From contig JADFSZ010000089.1 in the NCBI GenBank assembly GCA_022560555.1, positions 1 through 7,107 of the forward strand: a stretch of 7,107 nt of DNA. Reading direction: 5' to 3'. This DNA comes from PVC group bacterium. Lineage in GTDB: Bacteria; GCA-001730085; JADFSZ01. A model generated the notes under the pieces. The model saw only the letters and a list, made by a program, of their open reading frames with translations. It did no database searches and was not told the DNA's origin. Every line of letters begins with the position of its first letter. The stretch's first letter is position 1. Positions 4,001-7,107 of the stretch are shown here, in pieces. A program made the position numbers and the translations under genes.

Positions 4001-7000
4001 ATGAGTCTCGTCCCGCAAAAACAAGGTCTTTACGATCCTGCCATGGAGCACGATGCCTGTGGTGTCGGTTTTATTGTCCAGATGGAGGGGAAAAAGTCTC
4101 ACACGATCATTCGTAACGGCCTGACTATCCTTGAAAATCTAGCACACCGCGGTGCCTGCGGATGCGACCCTCTGACGGGTGACGGTGCCGGGATCACAAC
4201 GCAAGTTCCGGACAAATTCCTTCGAAAAGAATGTCAAAAAAACCATATTGTTTTACCGCCCGAAGGGGAATATGGTGTCGGAAATGTTTTTCTGCCTCCC
4301 AATCTTGAAGAGCGTAATGCCTATGAAGAATGGTTCGAGCAAATCATCCATGGAGAAGGACAAAAGTTTTTGGGCTGGCGTGATATCCCGCATGACAGTT
4401 CGCAAATCGGAAAAGTTGCCCATTCCGTCGAACCTGAATTCCGGCAGATTTTTATCCAAAAAGACAGCGGTATTAAAGATCAAGATGCTTTTGAGCGCAA
4501 ACTTTATGTCATCCGAAAACTGATTGAAAAGAAAGTCTGGAATTCACATTTTTCTCAACAAAGTTACTTTCATATCGCGAGCCTTTCGACTAGGACACTT
4601 GTCTATAAGGGCCAGCTTATGAGCGATCAGCTGGACCGGTTTTATCTCGATCTTCGGGATGAATCGTTCGAATCCTGTTTGGCGATGGTTCATTCGAGAT
4701 ATAGCACAAACACGTTTCCTTCATGGCCTCTCGCTCATCCGTACCGCATGCTGAGTCATAACGGTGAAATCAATACCCTGCGCGGAAACATCAATTGGTC
4801 TCACGCGAGAGAAATGCTCTATAAAAGCGAACTGTTCGGTGATGATATTCATAAAATTCATCCTATTATCCAACCGGGCGGAAGTGATTCGGCTGCATTT
4901 GACAATGTGCTCGAGATGCTTGTCTTAACGGGACGCTCGTTGCCGCACGCGGTGATGATGATGATCCCCGAAGCCTGGAGCGGACACACCTCGATGGATG
5001 AAGACAAAAGAGCTTTTTATGAATACCATGCGTGTCTCATGGAGCCATGGGACGGTCCCGCGTCCATTGCTTTTACCGACGGCCGTTACATCGGAGCCGT
5101 TTTAGATCGAAATGGTTTACGGCCATCGCGTTATTATGTGACTAAAGATCATTATGTCATTATGGCCTCTGAAGCCGGTGTTTTAGAAATTCCTCCTAAT
5201 AACGTGCTTTTGAAGGGACGTTTACAGCCGGGAAAAATGTTCCTTGTCGATACCAACGAAGGCCGGATTATTGATGACACAGAGCTGAAGCGTTCTTACG
5301 CGACGAAAAAACCCTATAAAGAATGGCTTAAAGAGAACCTGGTTCATATTGATGAGCTGCCAAAACCAAAACGTGTTTTAGGACTCGATAAGGACCGTCT
5401 GCTCGAGCGTCAACAGGCATTCGGATATACGTTGGAAGATCTGAAGCTTATTCTGAAACCCATGGTGGAAGAAGGAAAAGAAGCCACGGGAAGCATGGGA
5501 AATGACGCGCCTTTGGCCGTCCTGTCGAATAAACCCCAGCTTCTCTATAACTATTTCAAACAATTATTCGCGCAAGTGACAAATCCTCCCGTGGACGCGA
5601 TTCGCGAAGAAATCATTATGGGGCCGGAAATGTTTCTGGGAGCGGAAGGTAATCAGCTCGATGAGGTTCCTGAACATTGCCGTCGTTTGAAAATCAATGA
5701 ACCTATCATTTCAAATGAAGATCTTGAAAAAATCCGTGAATTTAATGAAGCCGGACTAACATCTGATACTCTCAAAACAATTTTTCTTAAAAAAGACGGA
5801 GTCAAGGGTTTGGAAGTCTCTCTGGAAAATCTTTTTGGCCAAGCCGATCAAGCGATCAAAAAAGGACACACGCTTCTCATCTTGTCTGATCGGGATGTCA
5901 GTCAAGATCATGTCCCCATGCCCGCGCTTCTGGCTTGTTCCGGACTGCATCATCACCTGATACGTAACGGGAAGCGCACAAAAGTCAGTCTGATAATAGA
6001 GACGGGTGAAGCAAGAGAAATGCACCAATTCGCGCTTCTTATCGGATATGGGGCCAATGCAGTTAATCCATATCTCGCGTTTGAAACTATTCAGTATGAA
6101 ATTGAGCACGGAGATTTTGATCCGAATCTGGCCTTTGATAAAGCCGTTACCAATTACATCAAGGCCACACGTATAGGCCTCTACAAAATTATTTCAAAGA
6201 TGGGAATTTCCACGATTCAATCTTATTGCGGGGCGCAGATTTTTGAAGCGGTTGGTTTGGGAGATGAATTAGTGGAGAAATATTTCACGGCCACACCTTC
6301 CCGTATCGGAGGCATCGGAATCGAAACTTTGGCCGAAGAAATGTTAGCTCGTCACCGACGGGCTTATCCGCCGGCAGATACAGACCAATATGAATATAAA
6401 GAACTGGATATCGGAGGACATTATTATTGGCGACGTGAGGGTGAATTTCATCAAATCAACCCTCAAATGATTGCTCTTTTACAGCACGCGACACGGTCAG
6501 GAGACAGCAGTATGTATAAAAAATACGCGTCCTTAGTCAATGATCAGAGTAAAAACCGGGCGACTTTAAGAGGATTGCTAAAATTTAAAAAGGGGAATTC
6601 CATCCCGATAAACGATGTTGAACCCGCGAAAGAAATTGTGAAACGTTTCGCGACGGGCGCCATGTCCTACGGCTCGATCTCAAAAGAAGCGCATGAAACA
6701 CTCGCTATTGCCATGAATCGTATGGGAGGATTTTCCAATACGGGAGAAGGCGGTGAAGATCCTGATCGATTTCAACCTGATTCAAACGGAGATCTTCGGC
6801 GAAGCCGTATCAAACAGGTGGCTCAAGGACGGTTCGGGGTCACGATTGAATACCTTGTGAACGCGGATCAGCTTCAAATTAAAATGGCTCAAGGGGCCAA
6901 GCCGGGTGAAGGCGGACAGCTTCCGGGGTATAAAGTTAGCAAGGAGATCGCCAAAACGCGTTCCACGACTCCCGGGGTCGGTTTGATCTCCCCGCCGCCG

Positions 7001-7107
7001 CATCACGATATCTATTCGATTGAAGATCTCGCGCAATTGATTCATGATCTAAAAAATGCAAATCGTTTTGCCGATGTCAGCGTAAAACTTGTTGCCGAAT
7101 TCGGCGT
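4001..7107 (+). CDS. gltB: Glutamate synthase large subunit (NADPH-GOGAT alpha), 5' 1035 codons
   Basis: GltB transfers the amide nitrogen of glutamine to 2-oxoglutarate, giving two glutamates. The start follows GAGAGGA (3988-3994) by six bases. Residues 1-19 form the short propeptide; Cys20 in DACGVGF would be the N-terminal nucleophile after processing. The type II glutaminase domain runs to about residue 420: Arg50 in [16 protein letters not shown] (59-64), HSRYSTN (231-237), Asn254-Gly255 in [17 protein letters not shown] (293-297), EPWDGPA (348-354) and [10 protein letters not shown] (369-378). The central domain follows, with ATGSMGND (495-502) and [13 protein letters not shown] (525-537). 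The FMN-binding synthase domain begins near residue 880: [11 protein letters not shown] (884-894), NTGEGGE (913-919), and [16 protein letters not shown] (961-976). The frame is intact to the window edge. The family is about 1500 residues long, so the 3Fe-4S cysteines and the C-terminal GXGXG helix domain lie beyond the window. gltD is not visible; it may follow. Confidence 0.97.
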   Translation, partial: MSLVPQKQGLYDPAMEHDACGVGFIVQMEGKKSHTIIRNGLTILENLAHRGACGCDPLTGDGAGITTQVPDKFLRKECQKNHIVLPPEGEYGVGNVFLPPNLEERNAYEEWFEQIIHGEGQKFLGWRDIPHDSSQIGKVAHSVEPEFRQIFIQKDSGIKDQDAFERKLYVIRKLIEKKVWNSHFSQQSYFHIASLSTRTLVYKGQLMSDQLDRFYLDLRDESFESCLAMVHSRYSTNTFPSWPLAHPYRMLSHNGEINTLRGNINWSHAREMLYKSELFGDDIHKIHPIIQPGGSDSAAFDNVLEMLVLTGRSLPHAVMMMIPEAWSGHTSMDEDKRAFYEYHACLMEPWDGPASIAFTDGRYIGAVLDRNGLRPSRYYVTKDHYVIMASEAGVLEIPPNNVLLKGRLQPGKMFLVDTNEGRIIDDTELKRSYATKKPYKEWLKENLVHIDELPKPKRVLGLDKDRLLERQQAFGYTLEDLKLILKPMVEEGKEATGSMGNDAPLAVLSNKPQLLYNYFKQLFAQVTNPPVDAIREEIIMGPEMFLGAEGNQLDEVPEHCRRLKINEPIISNEDLEKIREFNEAGLTSDTLKTIFLKKDGVKGLEVSLENLFGQADQAIKKGHTLLILSDRDVSQDHVPMPALLACSGLHHHLIRNGKRTKVSLIIETGEAREMHQFALLIGYGANAVNPYLAFETIQYEIEHGDFDPNLAFDKAVTNYIKATRIGLYKIISKMGISTIQSYCGAQIFEAVGLGDELVEKYFTATPSRIGGIGIETLAEEMLARHRRAYPPADTDQYEYKELDIGGHYYWRREGEFHQINPQMIALLQHATRSGDSSMYKKYASLVNDQSKNRATLRGLLKFKKGNSIPINDVEPAKEIVKRFATGAMSYGSISKEAHETLAIAMNRMGGFSNTGEGGEDPDRFQPDSNGDLRRSRIKQVAQGRFGVTIEYLVNADQLQIKMAQGAKPGEGGQLPGYKVSKEIAKTRSTTPGVGLISPPPHHDIYSIEDLAQLIHDLKNANRFADVSVKLVAEFG

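Noticed and set aside
3919-4116. Open frame crossing the gltB start
   Set aside because: It overlaps the first 38 codons of gltB in another frame, and gltB is unambiguous from its Cys20 and downstream motifs.
4179-7045. Open frames in other frames and on the minus strand within gltB
   Set aside because: They are shadows of the continuous, motif-rich gltB reading frame and have no supported starts.
1-7107. Mobile elements, CRISPR arrays, tRNA or rRNA genes
   Set aside because: No transposase, terminal inverted repeats, regularly spaced repeats or cloverleaf-like sequence was seen. The AAAGGAGGTGAT at 832 is a Shine-Dalgarno-like match, not part of a reversed 16S gene, as similarity stops after 12 bases.

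Overview
The window carries five genes, all on the + strand, and reads as a nitrogen-assimilation locus of a Gram-negative bacterium. The evidence is an outer-membrane beta-barrel protein with a signal peptide, sigma-54 (-24/-12) promoters, a Fis-type C-terminus of a sigma-54 activator, an AmtB-GlnK pair and the large subunit of glutamate synthase. Base composition is AT-leaning. The sequence alone does not fix the phylum; a deltaproteobacterial or Omnitrophota-like genome is only a guess.

Layout. 1-276: last 91 codons of a NifA/NtrC-class sigma-54 activator (end of the AAA+ domain plus the Fis-type HTH). 277-938: a long gene-free stretch with two sigma-54 promoters (P1 at 370-386, P2 at 764-780) and several copies of a dyad, ACA-N4-TGT. 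939-1736: a secreted, probably outer-membrane porin-like protein (TorF/Gcw_chp-like). 1737-2018: more copies of the dyad, then a third sigma-54 promoter (P3 at 1935-1951). 2019-3341 and 3376-3717: amtB and glnK as a two-gene operon, closed by a hairpin terminator at 3784-3831. 4001 to the right edge: the first 1035 codons of gltB, with a plausible housekeeping (sigma-70-type) -10 element and no sigma-54 site.

How the genes fit together. Under nitrogen limitation a sigma-54 activator would switch on P2 and P3, giving an outer-membrane channel and an inner-membrane ammonium channel with its PII regulator. Ammonium taken up is assimilated through glutamine synthetase (not in the window) and GltBD. 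The activator whose end lies at the left edge is the obvious candidate regulator, but this is inferred from position only.

The most interesting signal is regulatory. The 10-mer ACAAAAATGT occurs four times in the first 1.8 kb. With related copies it defines a dyad whose best version is AATTACA-N4-TGTAATT. Copies lie about 100-195 bp upstream of each of the three predicted sigma-54 start sites, and in two cases they are paired 30 or 31 bp apart. By eye I found no copy of ACA-N4-TGT in the remaining 5 kb. It is not the classical NifA site (TGT-N10-ACA) nor an NtrC-type site as I know it. P1 is also notable, because it faces a stretch with no convincing gene.
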